Below the pieces are notes generated by a model. That model did no database searches and was not told the origin of the DNA. It saw nothing but the letters and a program-made list of their open reading frames with translations. Shown piece after piece: positions 17,232 to 25,779 of a stretch of DNA of 64,000 bases. The DNA comes from Clostridiales bacterium (GTDB taxonomy: Bacteria > Bacillota > Desulfotomaculia > Desulfotomaculales > VENG01): the NCBI GenBank assembly GCA_016278505.1, contig JADQBQ010000002.1, positions 153,638 to 217,637 on the forward strand, written 5' to 3'. Position 1 is the first letter of the stretch. Every line of letters starts with the position of its first letter. The translations under genes and the position numbers were made by a program.

Positions 17232-17963
17232 TTATACCATCGCCAGCCTTTTGGAACACGCCTCATTACTTTGTTTACCAGTATCCGATAGCTTCTTCTG
17301 ACAAAAGCAGAGCTTCCTGTCCAGACAAACCTGCTTAGTAAGCAAAGGTGATACTTCTTCCACATCATGTGAAACCAACATCAAGGTAACTCCCTTTTCG
17401 CTATTTAGCTCAGAAAGAATTCTATACAATTCATGTCTTCCGCTCACATCCAAACCCGCTGTTGGCTCATCCATGATGAGCAGCTGGGGTTTGGCAGCAA
17501 GGGCCCTAGCCAGCAATATTTTTTGTTGCTGACCGCCGGACATATTTCCTACCATATGATGACTCATATTCAGCATACCAACGGTATCTAGGGCTTCATC
17601 AACAACTTTATAATCCTCTTTTCTCAACCGTCGTAAAATTCCTCTAGCGGGAACACGTCCGGATGCTACAACCTCTCTGGACGTAGCGGGAAAAGACTTA
17701 TTAAAGAAACGGGCATTCTGAGAAATATAACCTAGCCTAAACCTTTCCTTGAAAGCCATACTGTCCATTCCGAATATGTTTACCTTGCCCTTTTGCGGTT
17801 GTAATTGCCCTAGTATTAATTTTAAAATAGTTGTTTTGCCGGCGCCGTTTGGCCCTGTTATTCCAACTACATCGCCGGAATTAACCTGTAAGTTAACCTC
17901 ATCCAAAACAGGGTGACAGCCGTACGTAAAAAATACGGAACAAAGTTCAACCACTGTGCTCAT
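17232..17963 (-). CDS. znuC: zinc/manganese ABC transporter ATP-binding protein
   Basis: A 243-residue ABC ATPase. Walker A GPNGAGKTT, the signature MSGGQQQKILLARAL, Walker B LLIMDEPTAGLD and the switch histidine in LVSHD are all intact. It powers metal import by the adjacent permease. It starts 1 base after the end of znuA and the metal-binding protein, permease and ATPase genes are contiguous. The C-terminal tail with three cysteines (CLDRKLCFCQKK) is unusual for the family and could sense metal, which is inference. Confidence 0.9.
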   Translation of the reverse strand: MSTVVELCSVFFTYGCHPVLDEVNLQVNSGDVVGITGPNGAGKTTILKLILGQLQPQKGKVNIFGMDSMAFKERFRLGYISQNARFFNKSFPATSREVVASGRVPARGILRRLRKEDYKVVDEALDTVGMLNMSHHMVGNMSGGQQQKILLARALAAKPQLLIMDEPTAGLDVSGRHELYRILSELNSEKGVTLMLVSHDVEEVSPLLTKQVCLDRKLCFCQKKLSDTGKQSNEACSKRLAMV

Positions 17964-17964
17964 T

Positions 17965-18924
17965 TTATCCCCCCAATCCTTCCTTGAGGTTGGCCATATT
18001 CTTACGCATCAAGGTAAAATAATTTTCACCTTGAGCTTTGTTTTCTACAGATATACCACCTAATGTATACAAAACAAGGGTTTTTACCCCGGCTTCTCTG
18101 GCAATAGTCTCGCTTATTTTAGGGCTTACTAAGGACTCAAAAAAAACACATTTAATATTTTTTTGCCGAATAGTATCAACTATTTCTGCTAACCTCGCCG
18201 GACCCGGTTCAACTTCCGGTGAAATACCCCTTACAGCAATCTGATTTAGCCCGTACCGCTGTGCCATATAGCCGAAAGCAGAATGGGATACCACAATGTC
18301 ACTTAAACTTATATCTTGTAGTGTGTTTTTAAAATCTTGGTCAAGCTCTATTAACTTTTGGGTTAATAAATCCCGGCGGTGCCGAAAAAAATCGGCATTA
18401 GCAGGGTCAATTGCACAAAGAGCCTTTGTTATATTGTCTACCATTATTGCAGCATTCACAGGATTGGTCCATATATGGGGATCAACCCTGGCTTCGCGCT
18501 TATCTTCCACGTGCTGTACCCCGCCGGCCTCCAGTAAATCAATATTTTCACTGCAATCTACTGTCCTAACTCCTGTATCCAGACCGGCAAGCACATCATC
18601 AATCCATGCTTCCATGCCGGCACCACTGTAGACAAGAGCATCTGCCTGATTCATTTTCACCATATCCCTGGGGGAAGGTTCCCAGTGGTGTGCCTCGCCT
18701 CCGGATGGTATTAAATTTATAACATTTGCTTTATCCATGGCAATCTCTGATGTAAAATAATACACTGGGTAGATGGTTGTAAAAACCGTGAGTTTTGCTT
18801 CGCCCAAAGCCACACTGCCTGAATCCCCATCAACCGTATTTACTGCACAACCTGCTGAAAGGATAATTATAAAGAAAATAGTAAAGCAGTACGCTGTGAT
18901 ATATTTTGAGTGAACAGGAGTCAT
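17965..18924 (-). CDS. znuA: zinc/manganese ABC transporter substrate-binding lipoprotein
   Basis: A 319-residue cluster A-I (ZnuA/TroA) binding protein. The signal peptide ends with the lipobox LSAGC. Metal ligands of the family are visible: histidine in GGEAHHWEP, histidine in DPHIWT, histidine in VVSHSAFGY and a late acidic residue. There is no long His-rich loop, so it is a compact form. It captures the metal ion outside the cell and hands it to ZnuB. Its start overlaps the stop of the upstream Fur-type gene by four bases (ATGA). Confidence 0.88.
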   Translation of the reverse strand: MTPVHSKYITAYCFTIFFIIILSAGCAVNTVDGDSGSVALGEAKLTVFTTIYPVYYFTSEIAMDKANVINLIPSGGEAHHWEPSPRDMVKMNQADALVYSGAGMEAWIDDVLAGLDTGVRTVDCSENIDLLEAGGVQHVEDKREARVDPHIWTNPVNAAIMVDNITKALCAIDPANADFFRHRRDLLTQKLIELDQDFKNTLQDISLSDIVVSHSAFGYMAQRYGLNQIAVRGISPEVEPGPARLAEIVDTIRQKNIKCVFFESLVSPKISETIAREAGVKTLVLYTLGGISVENKAQGENYFTLMRKNMANLKEGLGG

Positions 18925-19373
18925 TCCTCGCCCTCCCCTTCATTTTCTTCTATCTGAATACAGTGTGAACAATAACCAAAGATTTCAAAACGGTGGTTTT
19001 TAACTTTAAAGTCTTTTTTAAGCACTTTATTCCAATCAAAGTAATCCAAGGGACAAAAATCAAGCTTTTGTGATACCCCACAGCCAAGGCAAATGAGATG
19101 GTGAGAGTGGCCGTCACCATCCCTGTTAAGTTCGTACCTGTTTTTGCCGCCAAAATTAATCTCACTTACAATATTTAAATTGCGTAAAAGAGCCAGGTTT
19201 CGGTAAACTGTATCCAATCCCATGGCGGGATAATGAGAGCAAATTCGTTTATGAACTTCTTCCGCACTTTGGTGCCCTTCTCGCTCGGAAAGGACTTCAA
19301 TTATTTCTTGCCTTTGAGGTGTTACTTTGTATCCTTTATTTCTTAATTCTTTTAACAACTTGGTTTTATCCAT
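18921..19373 (-). CDS. zur: Fur-family metalloregulator, probably Zur
   Basis: About 150 residues. A winged-helix DNA-binding domain (TPQRQEIIEVL, GLDTVYRNLALL) is followed by the Fur dimerisation domain with HSHHLICLGCG and a C-terminal CSHC pair. The two CxxC pairs form the structural zinc site. It heads the metal transporter operon, so a zinc-responsive repressor controlling its own operon is the natural reading; PerR or Mur activity cannot be excluded by sequence alone. ATG at 19,373 follows GGAGG directly. Confidence 0.85.
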   Translation of the reverse strand: MDKTKLLKELRNKGYKVTPQRQEIIEVLSEREGHQSAEEVHKRICSHYPAMGLDTVYRNLALLRNLNIVSEINFGGKNRYELNRDGDGHSHHLICLGCGVSQKLDFCPLDYFDWNKVLKKDFKVKNHRFEIFGYCSHCIQIEENEGEGEE

Positions 19374-19414
19374 ATTATCCTCCACCCAATTAGGAAACAT
19401 TCTTAATTACTATA

Positions 19415-19478
19415 TTTTTACTAGCAATTTACTTCCTTGTCAAGTCGGGTAGTATTTTATTCTTGATTAATAGTATTT
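19415..19478 (-). promoter_or_regulatory. promoter and repeated boxes upstream of zur
   Basis: TTGACA (19,438-19,443), 17 bases, TAAAAA. Two direct copies of TAGTATTT at 19,450 and 19,471 lie 21 bases (two helical turns) apart just upstream of the -35. They may be regulator sites; they do not match the Bacillus Zur box well. Confidence 0.4.
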
Positions 19479-19500
19479 CCTAACTAGAAAAATTAGTAAT

Positions 19501-19527
19501 AAAAAATTCCCCAATGGGGAATTTTTT
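19501..19527 (-). terminator. terminator after the ADP-ribosylglycohydrolase gene
   Basis: A 12-bp perfect palindrome (AAAAAATTCCCC and complement) with a three-base loop, 77 bases beyond the stop at 19,604. Confidence 0.8.
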
Positions 19528-19603
19528 AAGATCGATGACTAACCTGTCTTTTGCGCATAGCGAATGAATTAAATTGAGCAGCTGCCATAAAGAAAAATAT
19601 CCT

Positions 19604-20527
19604 TTATTTCATTGCCACAAAGCCTGCCGAGATTCTATCCAATCTTTCTTTTCCTTTTAATAGACCGACCCAACGTTCAGGAATGCCTTCAAACCCGTAA
19701 TAAGCACCGGCCAGCCCGCCTGTCACCGTACCTGCAGTATCAGCGTCCTCTCCCCTGTTTATTGCGGACACTAAAATATCCTCAAAAGAATCTTCCTGTA
19801 AGAAGCATTGTACCGCAGTACCCACGGTGTATAAGGCATTACCCTTGGGCAACAATTCCTCAGTTCCTGACTGCACGCATTTTACTATGAACCAAAAAAA
19901 ATTGGAAGGATATAAACCGTATTTTTTACATTGCTCATCAGTAAATTGCAGGCTCTTCGTAATCATTTCTCGCTTGGCTATAGACGCCCGGGAAGCTAGA
20001 TAGACAAGGTAATTGTAAAAGATGCAGCACGCTGCCCCTTCTTCACTGTAATGGGTCATACTTGCAATTTCCTTGGACCAATAAGCCATTAAACTTGTAT
20101 CCTTTTGGTAACCAAAGGTGACTGCTAGTGTACGCATCAAACCACCGTTACTATCCATTTTGTTTATTGTCGTTGCAGTTGCCCTGGCCGCATCCTTCCA
20201 ATTACCCACCAGTAAATAGTTCTTAAATGAGAGCGCAGTTGTGGGGCCAACATAATCGGGTTGTTCCCTGTACCAAGCTATGAAACGTCTCCCAATTTCC
20301 TCCACCGGGTACATGGGATTAGCCAATATTCCTTCTGCCACATGTAAAAGCATATGGGTATCATCAGTATATTGCCCTGGTTCCAGATTATTCCTGCCGC
20401 CCCCTACCATATCCCTCAAAGTACCAAACTTGCTTTTTATGTCTTCCTTTTTCATGTACTCTACGGGACCTCCAAGAGCGTCCCCTATGGCAGCACCATA
20501 CAACGCACCTTTAATATATTCCTTCAT
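19604..20527 (-). CDS. ADP-ribosylglycohydrolase family protein
   Basis: About 307 residues. The dinuclear Mg site motifs of the ADP-ribosylglycohydrolase/DraG family are present: GDALGGPVEY near residue 14, YTDDTHM near residue 60 and GEDADTAGTVTGGLAG near residue 265. It removes ADP-ribose from proteins or small molecules, or hydrolyses related N-glycosidic bonds. ATG 20,527 follows GAGGGTGG. A second, related gene is broken by an insertion sequence at 50,885-54,376 inside the mobile element. No ADP-ribosyltransferase gene is next to it, so its substrate is unknown. Confidence 0.88.
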   Translation of the reverse strand: MKEYIKGALYGAAIGDALGGPVEYMKKEDIKSKFGTLRDMVGGGRNNLEPGQYTDDTHMLLHVAEGILANPMYPVEEIGRRFIAWYREQPDYVGPTTALSFKNYLLVGNWKDAARATATTINKMDSNGGLMRTLAVTFGYQKDTSLMAYWSKEIASMTHYSEEGAACCIFYNYLVYLASRASIAKREMITKSLQFTDEQCKKYGLYPSNFFWFIVKCVQSGTEELLPKGNALYTVGTAVQCFLQEDSFEDILVSAINRGEDADTAGTVTGGLAGAYYGFEGIPERWVGLLKGKERLDRISAGFVAMK

Positions 20528-20627
20528 TCGGCCACCCTCTTTAAACTTTCTAAATATCACCTCTTTAAATATTCTGCGATAAAGATAAAAAAGCCTGCTC
20601 TGAAACTTAATCCCTTTAACATTAACG

Positions 20628-20646
20628 AAAAAAGGCCCTAAAGGCC
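20628..20646 (-). terminator. short terminator after the TM1266-type gene
   Basis: A GGCC-TTTAG-GGCC stem followed by six T on the minus strand, six bases after the stop. The stem is short, so confidence is moderate. Confidence 0.5.
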
Positions 20647-20651
20647 GGATA

Positions 20652-20909
20652 TTACTGCAGTACAGGTCCTAATATCATTGAGTTCACTGATACTCCGGGA
20701 ACATCATGTAAATCTTTCTCTAAAGACTTCCTTCCGTTTTCGTCAACCTGCAAAGTCAGAGATATAATTCCCCTTCCCTTGGTGGGATCAGGTATGCCGC
20801 TGCGGCTTAAAATTGAATCACCATAACGTGTAAGCACCTCTTGCACCTCGGGTCCCCTGGTTGCCCTGTGATCGACCATAATTCCAACAATACATATATC
20901 TCGGGACAT
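20652..20909 (-). CDS. TM1266-type putative regulator of iron-only hydrogenase systems
   Basis: An 85-residue protein with a small ferredoxin-like/ACT-like fold reminiscent of the NikR C-terminal domain: it starts with a beta strand (DICIVGIMVDHR), ends with a GVSVNSMILGPVL strand and has no DNA-binding helix. Members of this family usually sit beside hydrogenase maturation genes (hydEFG) in clostridia. No hydrogenase gene is in the window. Probably a dimer or tetramer sensing a small ligand; function is inferred from the family. GAGGAAAAA precedes ATG 20,909. Confidence 0.7.
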   Translation of the reverse strand: MSRDICIVGIMVDHRATRGPEVQEVLTRYGDSILSRSGIPDPTKGRGIISLTLQVDENGRKSLEKDLHDVPGVSVNSMILGPVLQ

Positions 20910-21291
20910 TTTTTCCTCCTCATTAACTTTATGGTTTTAATTATAGTATGCACGCGCAACCCGGGTTTAAAAACATGTCTTGGCTCAATGGAAGGATTTA
21001 GCGTAATTAAAACATAAGCAGAAGGAACTACCACACTTAACCCCTTAATAGTCAGTTAATTCTAAATATTGTTTATAATTTATAAAATATGGAAACTCTA
21101 TCACCCCTTAATTAATGTCTACAATTATATACATAGAAACTTTATTTCGCATGCAACAACTAGCTTTAAATACTCTCCGGAGATCGAAGTGTAGCTAACG
21201 TTTACATAACATGTAGGCATTGTTCTTGCACTATTAGATACAAAGTTGACACTGTACACATAGTACACATCACTTCCGGGGAGGGGAAATT
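20910..21291. other. intergenic region without a recognisable gene
   Basis: AT-rich DNA of 382 bases. Near its right end TTGACA (21,246-21,251) is followed by two direct copies of GTACACAT (21,254 and 21,263), which also form a TGTAC/GTACA inverted repeat. A strong GGGGAGGGG ribosome site precedes the next gene. The rest shows only weak TATAAT-like runs. Confidence 0.5.
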
Positions 21292-21756
21292 ATGCGAGTT
21301 TATATACTTAATGATAAAATAATCGACACCCTGGAAAATAAAGTCCTTAAATCGGGATACTTTATTCTAAAAGAAGCTGTGAGATATTGCAACAGGCATG
21401 GATGGAAATGGTATTATGCAAATGATAAAAGGCTTATGCACGGACGTGAACTTTGGGACACATTAGGATCAGTACTTGCTCCTTCGATGCCTGAAGTTTA
21501 TCTGTTCAACAAAGACTTACACGCACATATTTATGACGTGTTGGTAAAAGAATCATCTTCGTATGTTCCGCGCCCGTACATTACTACTAAAAAGGTGATG
21601 CGATGCTTGTTTAAAAGAGGAGACGGGGATTTTTTCGGTGTTTGGTTTGTCTACCACCATTCAGGTGTTTATTATTGCGTTAGGGACAGCAAAGCTAAAT
21701 TAATATGGAGACCGGAAGTTTCCTCTTCAGGAGATTTTATTGAGCAAGCAAATTAA
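21292..21756 (+). CDS. hypothetical protein, 154 residues
   Basis: No family was recognised. The protein is soluble, rich in tyrosine, tryptophan and basic residues (HGWKWYYANDKR, WFVYHHSGVYYCVRD), with no signal peptide or membrane segment. The ATG has the strong site GGGGAGGGG 5-6 bases upstream, supporting real translation. A promoter-like TTGACA with GTACACAT repeats lies 40-50 bases upstream. It is isolated: the next feature on the plus strand is far away, and the DNA to its right encodes a minus-strand Cys-rich peptide. Confidence 0.6.
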   Translation: MRVYILNDKIIDTLENKVLKSGYFILKEAVRYCNRHGWKWYYANDKRLMHGRELWDTLGSVLAPSMPEVYLFNKDLHAHIYDVLVKESSSYVPRPYITTKKVMRCLFKRGDGDFFGVWFVYHHSGVYYCVRDSKAKLIWRPEVSSSGDFIEQAN

Positions 21757-21767
21757 AATATACGATA

Positions 21768-21920
21768 TTAATGATTTGACTTTGCATTACTACATCCCAC
21801 ATTACTACATTTCAGGAAACTAAAATGCTCCAACCCGGGACAACTGTCTGCCCACTGGTAAATACAAATCTTACATTGATTACACAACTTCCGTTGACGG
21901 TTTTGTTTCTGTAGTATCAT
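21768..21920 (-). CDS. 50-residue cysteine-rich protein
   Basis: An open frame of 51 codons with ATG at 21,920 preceded by AGAGGTGAT at good distance. The protein has seven cysteines... counted as CNQCKIC (residues 13-19), then single cysteines near 27, 38 and 43, giving six in all. The CxxCxxC core and later cysteines could hold zinc or an Fe-S cluster. Charged N terminus, no signal peptide. I recognise no family. It ends 12 bases from the convergent hypothetical gene. The ribosome site and cysteine pattern argue for a real small gene, but length alone does not. Confidence 0.45.
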   Translation of the reverse strand: MILQKQNRQRKLCNQCKICIYQWADSCPGLEHFSFLKCSNVGCSNAKSNH

Positions 21921-22073
21921 AACAATCACCTCTTACCAAATCTTTTTAAATTATTCTGTCATAATATGGCGGTTAATTCTGCAAAGTGAATGACACTTTA
22001 GGTTAAATTATTGTTAAGCAGTATAACGTTTTTAAAACATATTATGCTGTGCTTACTTATGACTTTATAATCG

Positions 22074-22124
22074 AAAAAACCCCGGATACTTGGGAAATCT
22101 GCTTTTCCTGGTTCCGGGGTTAAA
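22074..22124 (-). terminator. terminator after the HED-repeat protein gene
   Basis: AACCCCGGA pairs with TCCGGGGTT around a long loop with a second small stem; TTTTTT follows on the minus strand. Confidence 0.75.
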
Positions 22125-22161
22125 TTTTTGCGATTTCGGATGCCATTTCAACTGATCGAAT

Positions 22162-22869
22162 TCACTTTTTCTTTTTCTTACCCCTTTTCCTTTCCTTTTT
22201 GGAAGACGTCGTCTCTACTTCTACCGCGTTAACACCGGGAACGGAATTCGGCAGTTTAGGCAACTTTTCAGGAGATAATTTCTTTTCCAAACTGCCAACC
22301 AAGTCCGGGGGAAGTTTATAAGTCATCGGATAAGGGGAAACTTGAGGATCCGGACAAGCAACGGCTACTTCCTTGGCAGCACCTTCTATTTCTTTCTCTA
22401 TTTCCTCGTGGTCTTCGTGGTCTTCGTGGTCTTCGTGATTTTCCGATAAGTCAATTCGAATTTCCGCTCCGCCGGAACATACATCACTGTTACTATAAGT
22501 ATGAACTTGGCCCGCAGTGTTCAACCCTTCCATTCCTTCGTCCGAAACCAAGCTTTTTGCTTTGTCCCGCAGAGAAACAGCATTCACAATTACATCTTCA
22601 AGGGCAAATATGTCAGAAGGTATACCACTGTCATCAAGCGCCTTTTCTGCCTTGGCAAGTGCCTCGTTAATCCAACTTTCTATTCGTCCCAAACTCTGGC
22701 TGACCTGCTCTAAAGTTCCTTTGGCCTGCCGGGCAATTGTCTTGGATAACCAAGCTTGCTCTTCAAGAAGACGGCGAAGTTCTGCACCTTCTTCGTTAGC
22801 AAGCGAATCCATCTTTGCACCAAGTTCAAGACACCTATCCGTAACTTCCCTGTATCGATTAAAAAGCAA
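22162..22869 (-). CDS. hypothetical coiled-coil protein with His-Glu-Asp repeats and a lysine-rich tail
   Basis: About 235 residues, no recognised family. Residues 5-120 are helical and charged with heptad-like spacing, suggesting a coiled coil. In the middle lies a run of HED tripeptides (NHEDHEDHEDHEE), coded by a 9-base DNA repeat (about 22,406-22,442) that could expand or contract. The C terminus is KKERKRGKKKKK, a strongly basic tail that might bind nucleic acid or membrane. The HED run could bind metal. The start is TTG 22,869, with GGGAGG 11 bases upstream; earlier codons have no ribosome site. Confidence 0.6.
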   Translation of the reverse strand: MLFNRYREVTDRCLELGAKMDSLANEEGAELRRLLEEQAWLSKTIARQAKGTLEQVSQSLGRIESWINEALAKAEKALDDSGIPSDIFALEDVIVNAVSLRDKAKSLVSDEGMEGLNTAGQVHTYSNSDVCSGGAEIRIDLSENHEDHEDHEDHEEIEKEIEGAAKEVAVACPDPQVSPYPMTYKLPPDLVGSLEKKLSPEKLPKLPNSVPGVNAVEVETTSSKKERKRGKKKKK

Positions 22870-22989
22870 GAATATCACTACCTCCCAATTGGTATAATTT
22901 AACACTGTATACTTTCTATGGAAATAATGAAATTCCTTCTTGCCGGGTAACAAAAAAAACAAAGGCACAGTAATTGGATCGCCTTTGTT

Positions 22990-23457
22990 TTATCTGCTAT
23001 GTTCTTTACCGTTCGATAGTTCTTCTTCCTTCAGCCTCTTTTTCTCCACAAATGACCGCATTAGAATAATGCCGAACCAAATCCCAGCGGCTCCGGACAC
23101 AGCCGGATCAGCTAGAAAATTGAAGGGATACCCCGTACCAAAATATTTCACCCATACAGTACTAGGTATTAAACTTAGCATCCCCGAGGGTATACCTTGA
23201 ATGATCAATAGTTCCTGTTTAACACGATATTGAATACTCCACCCCCAGAACCTGCTTAGCTCAATCAGAATTCCCGACAATATGGTCATCACGGAAAGCA
23301 ACGTATTGGAAATCCATATCTGGGTGGAAAATGGACTTAAAAGATAAGGCCCGGCATTATAATAGGCATAATAAAAGTAACTATACAGCAGCAATAAAAC
23401 CGTGGCCATAATAACAGCCTGTCCAAGAGCATACGGTACTCCTCTTTTCCTCGTCAC
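22990..23457 (-). CDS. hypothetical integral membrane protein
   Basis: A 155-residue protein with four hydrophobic segments (about residues 10-32, 47-67, 83-103 and 117-133) and a charged C-terminal tail rich in Lys and Glu. No known family was recognised. The GTG start at 23,457 has AAGGAAGTGAAGG upstream. It lies between the HED-repeat gene and the Fe-S flavoprotein gene, all on the minus strand, with gaps of 70-120 bases. Confidence 0.6.
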   Translation of the reverse strand: MTRKRGVPYALGQAVIMATVLLLLYSYFYYAYYNAGPYLLSPFSTQIWISNTLLSVMTILSGILIELSRFWGWSIQYRVKQELLIIQGIPSGMLSLIPSTVWVKYFGTGYPFNFLADPAVSGAAGIWFGIILMRSFVEKKRLKEEELSNGKEHSR

Positions 23458-23529
23458 AAGCCTTCACTTCCTTGGGGCGTTAAACTTAAATAACACCCAT
23501 ATTATGGCAATATTTACCTTTTATACATC

Positions 23530-25563
23530 TTACCACAAAGAACCTATGGTCGCTACCTTTTGGGCAAAGTCCGTTAATTTATTGATCACGGATTCCTGGT
23601 TTTCTGCATTAAGATGAGCCAGACGACCTGCATCAATACCAATTTCACCCAATAGTGTAAGAGAAGCCTTAAATTCAGCATCCCTTCCCGCATTATACAG
23701 ACTTCCACTGGTACACCCCTCACTGCATGAGATCAAGGCCACTCCCCAGACCCCCCGAGCAAAATTGGTAAGCAAAGTGTCTTTACGTAAAGAGCCTATA
23801 CAGGGAAGCACTCTAATAACTGCATTATTCAGCACAGTATAGCCTGTAACCGTTCCGGGTAATATATGCCTACCCACGGTCTTGCGGCAGGCATATATTA
23901 CCATGGGAGGATTAGCCGGGTTTGAAAACACATCATAGGAATCACCATCCGATTCTCTTTTTAATCCCGGAATAGTTATGGCCCCTGCCGGGCACGCTGC
24001 AGCACACATGCCACAAGCTTGGCATATATCAGGTGATATGCTTGCCTTACTTTCAACTGCAGGCACGCCATAAGGGCATATGCGCTGGCAGGTTAGACAT
24101 CCTATACACAGGGAAATGTCAACCTCTGCACCTAGTCCGCAGCGAAGGCATCTACTTGCCTCAGTTAATGCATTTTCTTCATTAAACCCCATTTCAAAAA
24201 CCCCAAAACTCTTAACCCTGGTTTCAGGCTTTAAATGCTTTAAGTTCCTGCGCTTATGTGTGATTATATGTTTTGATACCTTGTCGGGAAGATCACCCAA
24301 TACTGCTATGGCCTCAGGTTTCCGAGGCCCGATCTTAGATAGGTAAGCAGCAACATTCTCTGCAACTTTGTGTCCAGATGCTATTGCTGAAACGGCCGCC
24401 CCCGGCCCCTGTGCTACTTCGCCGCAGGCAAAAAAACCATCTTCACCTGCAGCCAGGGTATCTCTGTCGACCACCAGGTTACCCCTACTATCCAATTGCA
24501 AATGACCCCGAACCCAACTTAGTGAGGCAGCCTGACCTACAGAAACTATGACGTTATCACCATTAATAACTTTTGTTTGAGCGGTATCAAAACAGGGGTT
24601 AAATCGGCCTTCTTTATCAAAGACCTGCATCACTTTTTGTACTTCAAGACCTTGAACTCCCTCGTCTATTGACAATAATATTTCCTTGGGGCCCAGTCCG
24701 GTATACAGCCTGACGCCCTCTTCACGTGCTTCTTGCACCTCCCATGCATGGGCAGGCATCTCTTCCGGAGATTCCAGGCAAACAACATTTGCCTCACTAC
24801 CCCCCTGCCGCAAAGCAGTTCGAGCTACATCCATGGCCACATCTCCCCCACCGATGACAATAACACTTCGCCCAACAGGCATGGGGTTACCTGAATTTGC
24901 TCTTTGAAGAAACGGTAATGCCGGAAGTACTGCAGGGTGCTCTCCTCCAGGAATGGACAGCATTTTACTTTCCTGCATTCCCACGGCTAGCACCACAGCC
25001 CGGTATTTACCTCGTAACTCCTCAAGACCGGCGTCTTTCCCGACTTCAAATCCGCATCGAATATCAACACCGCTTTCTTGCAGCATGGCTATATCACCCG
25101 ATAGAACTTCCCGCGGCAACCTGAAGACAGGGATCGACGCAAAAAAATGACCACCGGGTTCATCGTGACGGTCAAACACGGTTACCGTAAATCCACGTTG
25201 TACAAGATCATGAGCTGCGGTCAGGCCGGAAGGCCCGGCCCCGATTATTGCAATATCACCACCGGGAATGTTCCCTTTTTGGTCAAGGCAATTCCCTGCC
25301 CGCTGTGTATATTTACTTTTCCTTCCTTTTTCCACGGCAAATCGCTTTAGCGCCCTTATATTAACCGGGGCATCCACCTTGGCCCGGCGACAATTATCCT
25401 CGCATGGATGGGGACATACCCAGGCACATACGGAAGGGAAAGGGTTGTTTTCTTCTATTATTTTGAAGGCTTCAGCATAATCACCATTAATGATGCTATC
25501 AACGTAACCGGGTACATTTGTTTTCACCGGACACCCATAACTGCATGGTGTTAAATAAGCCAA
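23530..25563 (-). CDS. FAD-dependent NAD(P)-linked oxidoreductase with ferredoxin and MvhD-like domains
   Basis: A 677-residue fusion. The N terminus (residues 1-80) has the cysteine pattern of glutamate synthase small subunits and NfnB (CSYGCPVKTNVPGYV, CAWVCPHPCEDNCRR). Residues 100-430 hold two dinucleotide sites, GAGPSGLTAAHDL for FAD and GGGDVAMDVARTA for NAD(P)H. Two [4Fe-4S] motifs follow near 485 and 515 (CIGCLTCQRICPYG, CQACGMCAAACPAG). The last 120 residues resemble MvhD, the link between hydrogenase and heterodisulfide reductase (VLPCIGSL, SCSEGCTSG). It probably passes electrons between NAD(P)H, ferredoxin and an Hdr-type partner. TTG 25,563 follows AGGAGG. Confidence 0.85.
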   Translation of the reverse strand: MAYLTPCSYGCPVKTNVPGYVDSIINGDYAEAFKIIEENNPFPSVCAWVCPHPCEDNCRRAKVDAPVNIRALKRFAVEKGRKSKYTQRAGNCLDQKGNIPGGDIAIIGAGPSGLTAAHDLVQRGFTVTVFDRHDEPGGHFFASIPVFRLPREVLSGDIAMLQESGVDIRCGFEVGKDAGLEELRGKYRAVVLAVGMQESKMLSIPGGEHPAVLPALPFLQRANSGNPMPVGRSVIVIGGGDVAMDVARTALRQGGSEANVVCLESPEEMPAHAWEVQEAREEGVRLYTGLGPKEILLSIDEGVQGLEVQKVMQVFDKEGRFNPCFDTAQTKVINGDNVIVSVGQAASLSWVRGHLQLDSRGNLVVDRDTLAAGEDGFFACGEVAQGPGAAVSAIASGHKVAENVAAYLSKIGPRKPEAIAVLGDLPDKVSKHIITHKRRNLKHLKPETRVKSFGVFEMGFNEENALTEASRCLRCGLGAEVDISLCIGCLTCQRICPYGVPAVESKASISPDICQACGMCAAACPAGAITIPGLKRESDGDSYDVFSNPANPPMVIYACRKTVGRHILPGTVTGYTVLNNAVIRVLPCIGSLRKDTLLTNFARGVWGVALISCSEGCTSGSLYNAGRDAEFKASLTLLGEIGIDAGRLAHLNAENQESVINKLTDFAQKVATIGSLW

Positions 25564-25608
25564 AATAAGACCTCCTGTATCACTTGACTATTTAAAAAAG
25601 ATGTAAAT

Positions 25609-25634
25609 GCAAAAGCCCCCAATTAAGGGGGACT
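25609..25634 (-). other. hairpin in the leader of the Fe-S flavoprotein gene
   Basis: CCCCC-AATTAA-GGGGG stem with flanking A/T. On the minus strand GGGGG is followed by CTTTTG, so it could act as a weak terminator in the leader. Confidence 0.4.
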
Positions 25635-25779
25635 TGTGGGTCATTATAGCATTCTTCATAGCTTAAGTCCACTACGATTGGGGAACTGCTGGAACCACTA
25701 TTCAAAACCGTAAGTTTAATTATTACCCGATAAAAGGAAATAATAATAACAGTACTAAAAGATGTGACGAGGCGATTTA

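Noticed and set aside
22406-22442. Short tandem repeat considered as a CRISPR-like array
   Set aside because: The 9-base repeats have no spacers and are in frame inside a coding gene.
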